64,000 nucleotides of DNA from Lysobacter arenosi (GTDB lineage Bacteria; Pseudomonadota; Gammaproteobacteria; Xanthomonadales; Xanthomonadaceae). A model generated the notes under the pieces. That model saw only the letters and a program-made list of their open reading frames with translations, had not been told where the DNA came from and searched no databases. A program made the translations under genes and the position numbers. This document shows positions 45,098 to 53,565 of this stretch, piece after piece. The stretch is from NCBI RefSeq assembly GCF_016613475.2, contig NZ_CP071517.1:3777001-3841000 (forward strand), written 5' to 3'. Within the stretch, counting starts at the first letter, position 1. Every line of letters starts with the position of its first letter.

Positions 45098-46523
45098 TTA
45101 CTTGCCCGGTTCCACCTTCGGTTCGCTGCCGAAGTCGCCTTCGGCCGACGCCGCCAGGTAAGCGAACACCGCGTAGGCGGCGACGTTCTGCGCCAGCGCC
45201 TTCGGATCGATCTTGTCGAAGGTGTCGTCCGGCGTGTGGTGCAGGTCGAAGTAGTCCGTGCCGTCCTGGGCCCAGGCGCGCCCAGGCCAGGCCCTTCTCG
45301 GCGAACGGACTGATGTCCGGGCCGGGGCCGCCCTTGCCGGGTGCGTGCGCGATGCCGAGCGGTGCCAATGCCTGCGCGATCTGCTCGTCGGCCTGCTTGG
45401 CGTACTCCGGTGCCGAACTCGAATACTCGTAGATGCGGCCAGCGCCGAAGTCGCTCTCGGCGCCGATCTGGTGCTTGCGCAGGTCGGCGATGTGCGCATT
45501 CGCATACGCCTTGCCGCCGTGCAGGCCCTGTTCCTCGTTGGCGAAGGCGACCACGCGGATGGTGCGCGCCGGACGCTGCTTGAGGTTGCCGATCAGCTTG
45601 CCGGCGGCCATGGTCAGGCCGACGCCGGCGCCGTCGTCGATAGCGCCGGTGCCCAGATCCCACGAATCCAGGTGCCCACCGATCACCACCACTTCATTGG
45701 GCTTGCTGGCGCCACGAATCTCGCCGATGACGTTGGCCGAGGTGTATTCGCCATCCCAGCCGCAGTCCAGCGCGACGCGCACCTTGACCGCGCCGCGCGC
45801 GAGCAGGCGCGCGAGCTGGTCGGCGTCGGGCACGGCCAATGCGGCCGACGGAATCGGCGTCAGGCCTTCATCGAAGCGGGTGATGCCGGTGTGCGGATTG
45901 CGATGCGAATCGGTACCGGCCGAACGCATCAGGTAAGCCGCGGCGCCCGCACGAATTGCAGCCGACGGACCGCGGCTGCGCACGCGCGAACCGGGACCGT
46001 AGCCGGCGCCGTCGCGGGCGCGTTCCATCTTGTAGTCGATGAAGGCGATCTTGCCGGCGAGCGAGCCGGCAGGCGCGGCCTCCAGCGCGGCCAGGTCGGC
46101 GAAGCGCACGACCTCGCCCTCGACCGTGCCTGCCGGGCTGCCGCCGAGTGCGGTCAGGTGCAGCGGCTGCGCGCTGGCGCCGAGCACGCGTGCGCTCTCG
46201 CTGCGGCGCTCCCACTTCGGGAAGGTGACCGGCTCGGTCCAGACCTTGTCGAAGCCCAGCTCCTTGAACTTGGCCACGGCCCAGGCGACGGCGCGGGCAT
46301 CGGCTTCGCTGCCGGCCAGGCGCGGGCCGACTTCGGTTGTCAGCGATTCGGTGATGCGGTAACCCAGGTCGCTGGCCAGCGCGGTTTCGCGCAGCTGCGC
46401 GGCGGTGGCGATGGCCTTGTCGGGGATGCGCGTGGTTGCCTGTGCGGCAATGGCACTACCGCTGGTGGAAAGCACGGCGGCCGAAAGCAGGGTGGCGATG
46501 GCCACCGACAACGTTGCACGCAT
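45098..46523 (-). pseudogene. M28 family zinc peptidase, apparent frameshift near C-terminus
   Basis: An exported M28 aminopeptidase/carboxypeptidase of about 474 residues if one base is removed. A signal peptide runs to about SAIAAQA; a PA domain covers roughly residues 130–250 (VRFADLAALEAAPAGSLAGK); the zinc domain has VIGGHLDSWDLGTGAIDDG, VVAFANEEQGLHGG and, in the second frame, DYFDLHHTPDDTFDKID. The frame breaks at GGGCCC (45268–45273) between SPFAEKGLAWARLG and QDGTDYF. As given, the frame runs on to 45039 and loses the last zinc ligand His. The flanking code is intact, so a sequencing error is plausible. Confidence 0.85.
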
Positions 46524-46617
46524 CAGCAAGGACTCCCCGAAGTCGAAACCGCGAGCGTATCAATTCGCCGGTTTGCGGTGGGGTGCCTATGGTCACGCGC
46601 AGGTGTGCGCGGTTTGG

Positions 46618-47019
46618 CTATTTCTTCAGCGAATCCCGGATCTCGCGCAGCAGCAGCACGTCTTCCGGCACCGCCGGGGTCGCCGCCGGCGCGCGCAGCC
46701 GGTTGTAGGCCTTGAGCACCAGGAAGATCACCAGCGCGATCAGCAGGAAGTCGATGATGGTCTGGATGAACAAGCCGTACTTGATGGCCAGTTCGGCGGC
46801 GACTTCCTTGCCGGCCGAATCCAGCTGCGCGGGCTTGAGCACGTACTTCCAGTCGGTGACGCTGGCGCCCTTGGTGAAGGCACCCACCGCCGGCATCACG
46901 ATGCCGTCGACCAGCGAGGTCACGATCTTGCCGAAGGCCGCGCCGATCACCACGCCGACCGCGAGGTCGACGACGTTGCCGCGCGAGATGAATTCCTTGA
47001 ACTCGCTGATCATTCCCAT
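46618..47019 (-). CDS. mscL: Large-conductance mechanosensitive channel
   Basis: A 133-residue inner-membrane channel that opens under membrane tension to release solutes during osmotic downshock. The N-terminal amphipathic helix and pore helix are clear (FKEFISRGNVVDLAVGVVIG AAFGKIV), a periplasmic loop follows, then TM2 (IDFLLIALVIFLVLKAYN) and a cytoplasmic bundle ending EDVLLLREIRDSLKK. Length is standard. ATGs at 47019 and 47013 are both possible. It stands alone. Confidence 0.97.
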   Translation of the reverse strand: MGMISEFKEFISRGNVVDLAVGVVIGAAFGKIVTSLVDGIVMPAVGAFTKGASVTDWKYVLKPAQLDSAGKEVAAELAIKYGLFIQTIIDFLLIALVIFLVLKAYNRLRAPAATPAVPEDVLLLREIRDSLKK

Positions 47020-47082
47020 GGCTGCACTGTCTCCGTGGTTGCCCGAAGGTTAATGGTCCAATCCCGAAGCCGTAGCGGCCGA

Positions 47083-47817
47083 CTATACCGCCGCGCTGTC
47101 AGCGCTCCGTGCAACGATACGGCCGGAATGCTCGACCACGCCGTCCAGGACGGCATGGAAGCGGTCGCCCGGTTGCAGCGGGCCCACCCCGGCGGGCGTG
47201 CCCATGAAGACCAGGTCGCCTGCGCGCAGCGCGTACAGCTTGGACAGCTCGTGCAGGATTTCCGGCACCGTCCAGATCAGGTCGGCGAGCGATCCAGCCT
47301 GGCGGGTTTCGCCATTGATCTGCAAGGTGAGCTTGCGCGGGCCGAGTTCGCCGACCTGCGCGGCCGGCACGATCGCGCTGATCGGCGCGGCATGGTCGAA
47401 CGCCTTGCCGGTGTCCCACGGCAGGCCCTTTGCCTTGGCCGCGCCCTGCAGGTCGCGCCGGGTCAGGTCCAGGCCGACGGCGTAGCCGTAGACCAGCGCA
47501 CCTGCGTCGGCCGGATCGAGCACGCCGGCGGGTGCGTCGCGACCGATCGCCACCACCAGTTCGACTTCGTGGTGCAGGTCGCTGGTGCCGGGCGGGTAGG
47601 GCACGTCCGCGCCGAGCGCGATGGCGTCGGCGGGCTTGAGGAAGAACACCGGATTGCCGCGCTCGGCCGCCGAGGCGGGAACGGCGGCGCCCATTTCGCG
47701 GGCGTGGTCGGCGAAGTTGCGGCCGACGCAATAGATGCGGTGGACAGGAAAAAAGAGATCGGCGCTGCCGTGAACCGGAACGCGCGGTTGCGGCAGCGCC
47801 GCGATCACGTCGCCCAT
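47083..47817 (-). CDS. Fumarylacetoacetate hydrolase family protein
   Basis: A 244-residue FAH-fold enzyme. It starts with a short N-terminal part, then IYCVGRNFADHAREMG, the metal-binding acidic residues in DLHHEVELVVAIG and YAVGLDLTRRDLQ, and VFMGTPAGVGPLQPGD. Members hydrolyse or decarboxylate beta-keto acids (fumarylpyruvate, acylpyruvate, oxaloacetate). Size and motifs fit the YcgM acylpyruvase group. It lies four bases downstream of a small membrane-protein gene on the same strand, so the two are probably cotranscribed. Substrate is inferred. Confidence 0.9.
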   Translation of the reverse strand: MGDVIAALPQPRVPVHGSADLFFPVHRIYCVGRNFADHAREMGAAVPASAAERGNPVFFLKPADAIALGADVPYPPGTSDLHHEVELVVAIGRDAPAGVLDPADAGALVYGYAVGLDLTRRDLQGAAKAKGLPWDTGKAFDHAAPISAIVPAAQVGELGPRKLTLQINGETRQAGSLADLIWTVPEILHELSKLYALRAGDLVFMGTPAGVGPLQPGDRFHAVLDGVVEHSGRIVARSADSAAV

Positions 47818-47821
47818 CGGA

Positions 47822-48136
47822 TTACAGCGCTTCGCGCTGCGAACGGGTGCGGCTGGCCTCCAGCACCTGCGCGTCGACCACGCGGTACTCGCCTTCGACG
47901 ATGCGCGGATCGCGGGCGGCGGCCTTGCCGCGCCCCTTCCACAGCTTGTAGACGATGCCGGCGGCGATCATCGCCGCGCCGAGGACCACGCTGAACATCA
48001 CCAGCACCAGCAACAGGCCCAACCCGACCACCCCGACTGCGAAGCGCAGCAGGCGATGACGGGGCTTGCGCGGCTCGAAAGCCGAACGCACGCGCTGGAA
48101 CTGGGCGGAGTCGAAACGGAAGGTCTGGGCGAACAT
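47822..48136 (-). CDS. Small hypothetical membrane protein
   Basis: A 104-residue protein of unknown function. Residues 1–30 are polar (MFAQTFRFDSAQFQRVRSAF), residues 35–63 form one long or two short membrane helices (LRFAVGVVGLGLLLVLVMFS), and the C-terminal tail is charged, with IVEGEYRVVDAQV. The start at 48136 was chosen because upstream in-frame codons lack coding character. It is four bases upstream of the FAH-family gene. Confidence 0.7.
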   Translation of the reverse strand: MFAQTFRFDSAQFQRVRSAFEPRKPRHRLLRFAVGVVGLGLLLVLVMFSVVLGAAMIAAGIVYKLWKGRGKAAARDPRIVEGEYRVVDAQVLEASRTRSQREAL

Positions 48137-48247
48137 CGGGGACGTCGTGACACAATGCGGCAATACGCCGGGCAAGCGAGTATCGGGCCAGGGTCGGGCG
48201 AAGGTGTGAGAACTTCGTTAAGCATTGCGCACGAGGCAACCGTTCAG

Positions 48248-48583
48248 ATGTCACCCCTGCTGCCACTGGAACGCTTGCCGGACGGGACTTTCGCCGAGGT
48301 CGAGGCGGTAATCGACGGCGATGCGGAATCGCTGATTCTGTACCGTGACGGCGATCACGTGCGTGCGTGGCTCAACATCTGCCCGCACGCGGGCCGTCGA
48401 CTGGACTGGGCGCCAGGCCAGTTCCTCAAGAGCAAGGAAGGCTTGCTGGTCTGCGCCGCGCACGGCGCGAGCTTCGAACTGCGCGGCGGCGAGTGCGTGG
48501 CCGGGCCGTGCCGCGGCGAAGCGCTGCGCTCGGTGACCGTGTCGGTGCGCGACGGCGCGGTCTGGCTCGAGGGCAGCGCTTGA
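48248..48583 (+). CDS. Rieske [2Fe-2S] domain protein
   Basis: A 111-residue stand-alone Rieske ferredoxin. The cluster ligands are C45 and H47 (CPHAG) and C69 and H72 (CAAHGASF), in the normal C-x-H ... C-x2-H order. It resembles small electron carriers of the NirD / dioxygenase-ferredoxin type. It is cytoplasmic, with no signal peptide. No partner oxygenase is adjacent, so its redox partner is unknown. Convergent with a small cysteine-rich gene. Confidence 0.87.
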   Translation: MSPLLPLERLPDGTFAEVEAVIDGDAESLILYRDGDHVRAWLNICPHAGRRLDWAPGQFLKSKEGLLVCAAHGASFELRGGECVAGPCRGEALRSVTVSVRDGAVWLEGSA

Positions 48584-48596
48584 CCGCGATCCGTCA

Positions 48597-48737
48597 TTAC
48601 TTGGTGGTGGCTTCGGCTTCGCGCAGCTTCTCCGCGCACTCCTCGCAGCACACTTCCACGGCGCGCCCGCCGATGGTCACCTTGATGGCGTTGCCGTCCA
48701 GGGGGTAGTCGCACACCGCACAGGTCTTCTCGCTCAT
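48597..48737 (-). CDS. Small cysteine-rich, TRASH-like metal-binding protein
   Basis: A 46-residue protein with cysteines at 6, 9, 30, 31 and 34 (CAVC and EVCCEEC), the pattern of a small treble-clef or TRASH-type zinc/metal domain. The core is YPLDGNAIKVTIGGRAVEV. The start at 48737 removes an upstream extension that lacks this pattern. Function is unknown; metal sensing or handling is inferred from the cysteines. Confidence 0.72.
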   Translation of the reverse strand: MSEKTCAVCDYPLDGNAIKVTIGGRAVEVCCEECAEKLREAEATTK

Positions 48738-48845
48738 GACACGCTCCAGTTGGTGCCCGACGTCCGGGCACGTGCAGGAGACCACCGCACAGGCATCGCC
48801 GCTGTCGGAATCTTTAGCGATGCGCGAGCCTGCCGAGGACGCGGG

Positions 48846-49682
48846 TCACGCGCTCTTGGCCAGCACCGAGGCGCGGAACTCGGTCGGCGTGCGGCCGTAG
48901 GCCTGCTTGAACGCAGCGGCAAAATGGCTGTGGCTGGAGAAACCCAGGTCCATCGCCAGCGCCGACATGTCCTCGCAGTCGGCGACGCGGTCGAGCGCGC
49001 GCGCCAGGCGCAGGCGCAGGTGGTAGCGATACAACGGCAGGCCTTCGACCTGCTGGAAAGCCTGGGTCAGATACACCGGCGAGCCGCCGATCTGATCCGC
49101 GATTTCCGCAAGGCTCCAGCGCCGGCCAAGATCACTGGCCAACAGCACCTTCACCCGGTCCACCAGCCGTTGCCGTCCCTGCGTCGCCGTGGTCGCATGC
49201 GCGGTTCGCGGCCCCAGGCTGCGGCAGATCAGTGTCAGCGCCAGGCTTTCGGCTTCCAGCGGCTCGATGACGCCGTGATGCAGGCTGTGCCGCAGCAGCG
49301 CTACCAGCACCTGTGCCCGCGCGTCGATCCGCAGCGCCTGCATACGGAAGCCCGTAGTGTCATGTCGCCGCAGCAGCGTGGCCGGAGACAACTCCCGCAG
49401 CAGCTCCGGCGATGTCGTCAGCACCAGGCAGGCATCGCCTCCCTCCACGGGATGGCTGACCTGATAGGCCTCGCCGGCGTTGAAGAACAGCACGTGGTTG
49501 GCGTCGGCCACCGACTGGTCATTGCCGACGTGCCGCAAATACAGTCCGCGGTACGGGAACACCAGGTGCGTCGTTGCCGAGCACTCCTCGGCACTGCGGT
49601 GGCGGCAGCTGCCCCGGCACAGCACGTCCTTCACCGTGACGGTGCCGGAGTCGAGCAATGCGCGTGCGGTCAGATCCGACAT
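48846..49682 (-). CDS. AraC family transcriptional regulator
   Basis: A 278-residue regulator with an N-terminal cupin-like sensor half (HLVFPYRGLYLRHVG, VLFFNAGEAYQVSHP) and a C-terminal pair of helix-turn-helices at about residues 180–270 (SLAEIADQIGGSPVYLTQAF; DMSALAMDLGFSSHSHFAAA; FKQAYGRTPTEFR). The cysteine-rich start (CRGSCRHRSAEEC) is notable and could bind metal. It lies 15 bases downstream of the SLC13 permease gene in the same direction and may regulate it; that is positional inference. Confidence 0.9.
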   Translation of the reverse strand: MSDLTARALLDSGTVTVKDVLCRGSCRHRSAEECSATTHLVFPYRGLYLRHVGNDQSVADANHVLFFNAGEAYQVSHPVEGGDACLVLTTSPELLRELSPATLLRRHDTTGFRMQALRIDARAQVLVALLRHSLHHGVIEPLEAESLALTLICRSLGPRTAHATTATQGRQRLVDRVKVLLASDLGRRWSLAEIADQIGGSPVYLTQAFQQVEGLPLYRYHLRLRLARALDRVADCEDMSALAMDLGFSSHSHFAAAFKQAYGRTPTEFRASVLAKSA

Positions 49683-49697
49683 GACGTGAGCCGGCCA

Positions 49698-51536
49698 TCA
49701 GTACATCAGGTTGATCATCGCCACGATGACCACCGTGTAGATCAGCGACAGCGGCCCGCCGATCTTCCACAGCTCCTTGCCGGTGTAGCCGGCCGGGCCG
49801 GTGATCATCGAGATCACCGGGTTGGACGCGGTCATGAAGTTGTTCGAGGCCGACAGCGCCACGATCAGCGCGAACGCAACCGGGTTGCCGCCCGCGGCCA
49901 GCGCCAGGTTGATCGCCAGTGGCACGGTCACGATGGTCGCGCCGACGTGGCTGATGACCAGCGAGAACGCTGTCGTGAAGATGCCCACCAGGATTTCCAG
50001 CAGCCACACCGGCGTGCCCGTGGGCAGTCGCTCGATGGTGTGTCCGGCCACCCACGCCGCCGCGCCGCTGGAGTCCATCGCCCAGCCCAGTGGAATCAGG
50101 CAGGCCATCAGGAAGACCGTCTTCCAGTTGATCGCCGCGTAAGCCTCGTCGATGTTGAGCACGCCGGCGATCAGCATGCCTGCCACGCCGGTCATCAGTG
50201 CGATCGACACCGGCAGTCGCGAGGACAGCGCCAGCAGCATCGAGATCGCGAAGATCGCCATCGCGATCTTGAACTTGTGCGGACGCTGTTCGCCCTTGGG
50301 GTAGTCGGTGACCACCACCAGGTCCTTGCTCTCGGCCGCCACTGCCAGGTCGGTCCAGATGCTGTGGAAGACCAGCATGTCGCCGGCGCGCAGGGCGACG
50401 TCGCGGACGTTCTCGCGCAGCACGGCCTTGTCGCGGTTGATCGCCAGCAGGCTCAGGCCCATCTGCTTGCGCAGTTGCAGGTCGCGGCCGTTCTTGCCGA
50501 TGAACTTCGAGGTGGCCGGCACGACCGCTTCGGAAATGCCGGCGCGACTGGGATTGAACAGGTCGCCGAAATTCTTCAGGCGCGAGGACAGGCGCAGGAA
50601 ATGGTTCTGGGCGAAGTCGCTGACCTGCTGGCGCGGGCCCATCGCGCCGAGCACGCTGCCGACCCAGATGCGCGTGTCGGCGGGCGGCGCCAATCGCGAT
50701 TCGTTGTCGCTCTTGAGCGCGAGCAGCAGCGGCGCGTTGTGCAGCGCCTCGGCCTCGCCCAGCGACATGCCGACCAGCGGGCTGTCGGCGGTGACGGTGA
50801 GCTCGTAGACGTCGCCGTCGATGCCGTAGGCCTTGGCGAAGTAACTCTGCGTGCGTGCCGGCGTGGCGCCCTTGCCGTCCTCGTCGCGCAGGTTCTTGTC
50901 GCCGAAGAAGTGGAAGTAGGCCAGCGATGCCGCCAGCAGCGCCAGGCCGATCGGCAGCGGCGCGAACATCTTCAGCGGTTCGATCGTGGCCGCGCCCGAG
51001 GGCAGGTTGCTGTTGGCGGCGATCAACAGGTCGTTGAGCAGGATCAGCGGCGAATTGCCGACCATGGTCAGCGCACCGCCCATCACGATCGCGCAGGCGA
51101 TCGGCAGCAGCAGCCGCGGCAGGGTCAGGCCGGTGCGCGAGGACAGGCGCGCGGCGACGGGCATGTACAACGCCATCACCGACGGGTTCTGCATGATCGA
51201 GGAGTTGATGCCGGCGACCGCGCTGGTCAGCAGCAGCAGCCGGTGCTCGACCCCGTGCGCGCGCCGCAGCAGCCAGCCGGCGAGGCGGTTGAGGGCGCCG
51301 GTGCGATCGAGTCCGGCGCCCAGGATCATCGTTGCGATGATGCTGATCACCGCGTTGCCGGAGAAGCCGTTGAACAGTTCGTCCGGCTCGACCAGGCCCG
51401 ACAGGCCCAGCAGCACCAGCACGACCAGGGCCACGACGTCGGCGCGGATGCGCTCGAACAGGAACATCACCATCGTGAAGCCCACCAGCCCGAGCACGAG
51501 CTTCATGTCGGTGGTGAGCGTCAGCGCGGTATCCAT
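49698..51536 (-). CDS. SLC13 (DASS) family permease with RCK_C domains
   Basis: A 612-residue inner-membrane transporter. N-terminal helices (LVLGLVGFTMVMFLFERIRAD), the SN-type signature INSSIMQNPSVMALYMPV and a late SASNNFMTASNPVISMITGP mark the divalent anion:sodium symporter family. Between the two transmembrane halves, about residues 210–400, two RCK_C (TrkA C-terminal) domains appear (VYELTVTADSPLVGMSL; LRENVRDVALRAGDMLVFHS). Such hybrids carry sulfate, dicarboxylates or similar anions; the ligand is unknown. An AraC regulator gene follows directly. Confidence 0.9.
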   Translation of the reverse strand: MDTALTLTTDMKLVLGLVGFTMVMFLFERIRADVVALVVLVLLGLSGLVEPDELFNGFSGNAVISIIATMILGAGLDRTGALNRLAGWLLRRAHGVEHRLLLLTSAVAGINSSIMQNPSVMALYMPVAARLSSRTGLTLPRLLLPIACAIVMGGALTMVGNSPLILLNDLLIAANSNLPSGAATIEPLKMFAPLPIGLALLAASLAYFHFFGDKNLRDEDGKGATPARTQSYFAKAYGIDGDVYELTVTADSPLVGMSLGEAEALHNAPLLLALKSDNESRLAPPADTRIWVGSVLGAMGPRQQVSDFAQNHFLRLSSRLKNFGDLFNPSRAGISEAVVPATSKFIGKNGRDLQLRKQMGLSLLAINRDKAVLRENVRDVALRAGDMLVFHSIWTDLAVAAESKDLVVVTDYPKGEQRPHKFKIAMAIFAISMLLALSSRLPVSIALMTGVAGMLIAGVLNIDEAYAAINWKTVFLMACLIPLGWAMDSSGAAAWVAGHTIERLPTGTPVWLLEILVGIFTTAFSLVISHVGATIVTVPLAINLALAAGGNPVAFALIVALSASNNFMTASNPVISMITGPAGYTGKELWKIGGPLSLIYTVVIVAMINLMY

Positions 51537-51574
51537 GCCGGGGCGTTAGCGACTCTGCTTTTGGGGAACGCGTT

Positions 51575-52316
51575 TTATGGGACGCGGTCGTAGAGGAGAT
51601 CCCACACGCCGTGGCCAAGCTTCTGGCCGCGGGTCTCGAAATGGGTCTGCGGTCGCCACTGCGGACGGTCCACGCTGCCGCGCGCACCGGCGCGGTTGCT
51701 CAGGCCGGGCGTTGCATCGAGCACATCCCACATCTGTTCGGCATAGTCCTGCCAATCGGTGGCAAGGTGCAAGCGTCCGCCGACCGCGAGCTTGGACACC
51801 AGCAGGCGGGCGAACTCGGGCTGGACCAGTCGGCGCTTGTTATGGCGCTTCTTGTGCCAGGGGTCGGGGAAGTAGATGCGGATCTCGTCGAGCGAGCCGT
51901 CGGCAATCTCGTTGTGCAGCACTTCGACCGCGTCGTGGTGGTAGAGGCGGACGTGGTCGCTGCCGTCCTCGGCCAGGGCATTGAGCAGGCGGCCGACCCC
52001 GGGCGCGTGCACTTCTATGCCGATCAGGTCGCGCTCGTGGTCGTTCTGCGCGGCGAAGCGCAGGGCCTCGCCGTTGCCGAAGCCGATTTCCAGCACGCGC
52101 CGGGCCTTGGCGGCCGAAGGTGGCGTCGAAGTCGCGCGGCGCCCCGGCGTAGTCGAGGCCGAAGCGCGGCCACAACTGGTCGAACGCGCGCTGCTGCGCC
52201 TCGGTGAAACGCCCCTGCCGCAGCACGAAGCTGCGCACCTTGCGGTGGCCTTCCTCGACGGTGAACGGCTTGGGTGGCGTCTTGCCCTTGGGCGCAGGAG
52301 TGCTGGGGTCCGACAT
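51575..52316 (-). pseudogene. trmB: tRNA (guanine-N7)-methyltransferase, apparent frameshift
   Basis: TrmB puts the methyl group on G46 of tRNA. The first frame encodes [20 protein letters not shown] and [20 protein letters not shown]; the second continues [16 protein letters not shown] (the SAM-binding GxGxG), [34 protein letters not shown] and [12 protein letters not shown]. The switch is at a CCC run (plus strand GGG, 52102–52104). Deleting one base gives exactly 246 residues, normal for TrmB. All motifs are intact, so a sequencing error is the simplest reading. The start overlaps the thiG stop (TGATG). Confidence 0.88.
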
Positions 52317-53110
52317 CAGCCGATCAATCCATCGACCGGGCTGGAGGCGCTGGCAAAGCGCTTGCGCGGGATGCGTCCGGCCTTGAACGCGGCGCGGCCA
52401 GCCTCGACCGCGAGCTTCATCGCGTGGGCCATCAGCACCGGATCCCTGGCGCCGGCGATGGCGGTGTTCATCAGCACGCCGTCGCAGCCCAGCTCCATCG
52501 CGATGGCCGCGTCCGAGGCGGTGCCGACGCCGGCGTCGACGATGATCGGCACCTTGGCGTTCTCGACGATCTCGAGCAGGTTGTACTTGTTCTGCACGCC
52601 AAGGCCGGAGCCGATCGGCGCGGCGAGCGGCATCACCGCGACACAGCCGATTTCCTCCAGGCGCTTGGCCAGGATCGGGTCGTCGGAGGTGTAGACCATG
52701 ACCTCGAAGCCGTCCTTGACCAGGATCTCGGCGGCGGCGAGGGTCTGCACCACGTCGGGGTACAGGGTCTTCTGGTCGCCGAGGACTTCCAGCTTGACCA
52801 GGTTGTGGCCATCGAGCAGTTCGCGGGCGAGACGGCAGGTGCGCACGGCGTCGTCGGCGGTGTAGCAGCCGGCGGTGTTGGGCAGGATCGTGTAGCGGTC
52901 CGGCGGCAGCACGTCGAGCAGATTGGGCTCGCCCGGGTTCTGGCCGATGTTGCTGCGACGAATCGCGACGGTGACGATCTGGGCGCCGGCGGCCTGGGTG
53001 GCCAGGCGGGTCTGCTCGAGGTCGGTGAACTTGCCGGTACCGGTAAGCAGGCGCGAGGCGTAGGGCTTGCCGGCGATGACGAGGGGGTCGTTGAGGAGCG
53101 GAGCGGTCAT
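52316..53110 (-). CDS. thiG: Thiazole synthase
   Basis: A 264-residue cytosolic enzyme that builds the thiazole phosphate of thiamine from deoxyxylulose phosphate, dehydroglycine and ThiS thiocarboxylate. Motifs are [27 protein letters not shown], the Schiff-base Lys in [23 protein letters not shown] and [20 protein letters not shown]. Length is standard. thiS lies 62 bases upstream and trmB overlaps its stop, giving a thiS–thiG–trmB operon, an arrangement typical of gammaproteobacteria. Confidence 0.97.
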   Translation of the reverse strand: MTAPLLNDPLVIAGKPYASRLLTGTGKFTDLEQTRLATQAAGAQIVTVAIRRSNIGQNPGEPNLLDVLPPDRYTILPNTAGCYTADDAVRTCRLARELLDGHNLVKLEVLGDQKTLYPDVVQTLAAAEILVKDGFEVMVYTSDDPILAKRLEEIGCVAVMPLAAPIGSGLGVQNKYNLLEIVENAKVPIIVDAGVGTASDAAIAMELGCDGVLMNTAIAGARDPVLMAHAMKLAVEAGRAAFKAGRIPRKRFASASSPVDGLIG

Positions 53111-53172
53111 CGCACTAGTTTAGCAGCCGGCCCGCGGCGCCCTGCATGCACCGTGTGCACGGGTCGGGCAAT

Positions 53173-53373
53173 TCAGCCGCCGCCCAGCGCGTGCACGATC
53201 TCGACCCGGTCGCCGTTGGCCAGTGCGCGTTCGCCGTGGTGGCTGCGCGGCACGATCTCGCTGTTGATCTCCACCGCGACCCGGCGCTCGCCGAGGCCTT
53301 CGAGTTGCAGCAGTTGCAGCACCGTGGTGTCGGCCGCGATCGCGCGCGGCTCGCCGTTCAAGAGGATTTCCAT
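53173..53373 (-). CDS. thiS: Sulfur carrier protein ThiS
   Basis: A 66-residue ubiquitin-fold protein that carries sulfur as a C-terminal thiocarboxylate for ThiG. It has the expected start MEILLNGEPR, the core RVAVEINSEIVPRS and the required Gly-Gly end (HALGGG, with one extra Gly). The start at 53373 is the family start. First gene of the thiS–thiG–trmB unit. Confidence 0.95.
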   Translation of the reverse strand: MEILLNGEPRAIAADTTVLQLLQLEGLGERRVAVEINSEIVPRSHHGERALANGDRVEIVHALGGG

Positions 53374-53565
53374 GGTGCTATTGTCGCCGCGGCCACGGCA
53401 CCAGGCCAGTGTCGGCATGCTTTTTGACGCACTGCGGCGTGAGTGTGTCCGGCGCGCATGTTTCGATGCATCCATCCGCGGGCGTATGTGGGTTCCGCGG
53501 ACCTTCTGCTGTCGCCACCCATCCACTGCTTTCCCACGCCTTCCGACGCCTTTCCAGGGGATTCA

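Noticed and set aside
48750..51593. Plus-strand open frame of 947 codons opposite the AraC and SLC13 genes
   Set aside because: Composition is Gln/His/Arg-rich shadow sequence; both minus-strand genes have clear family motifs.
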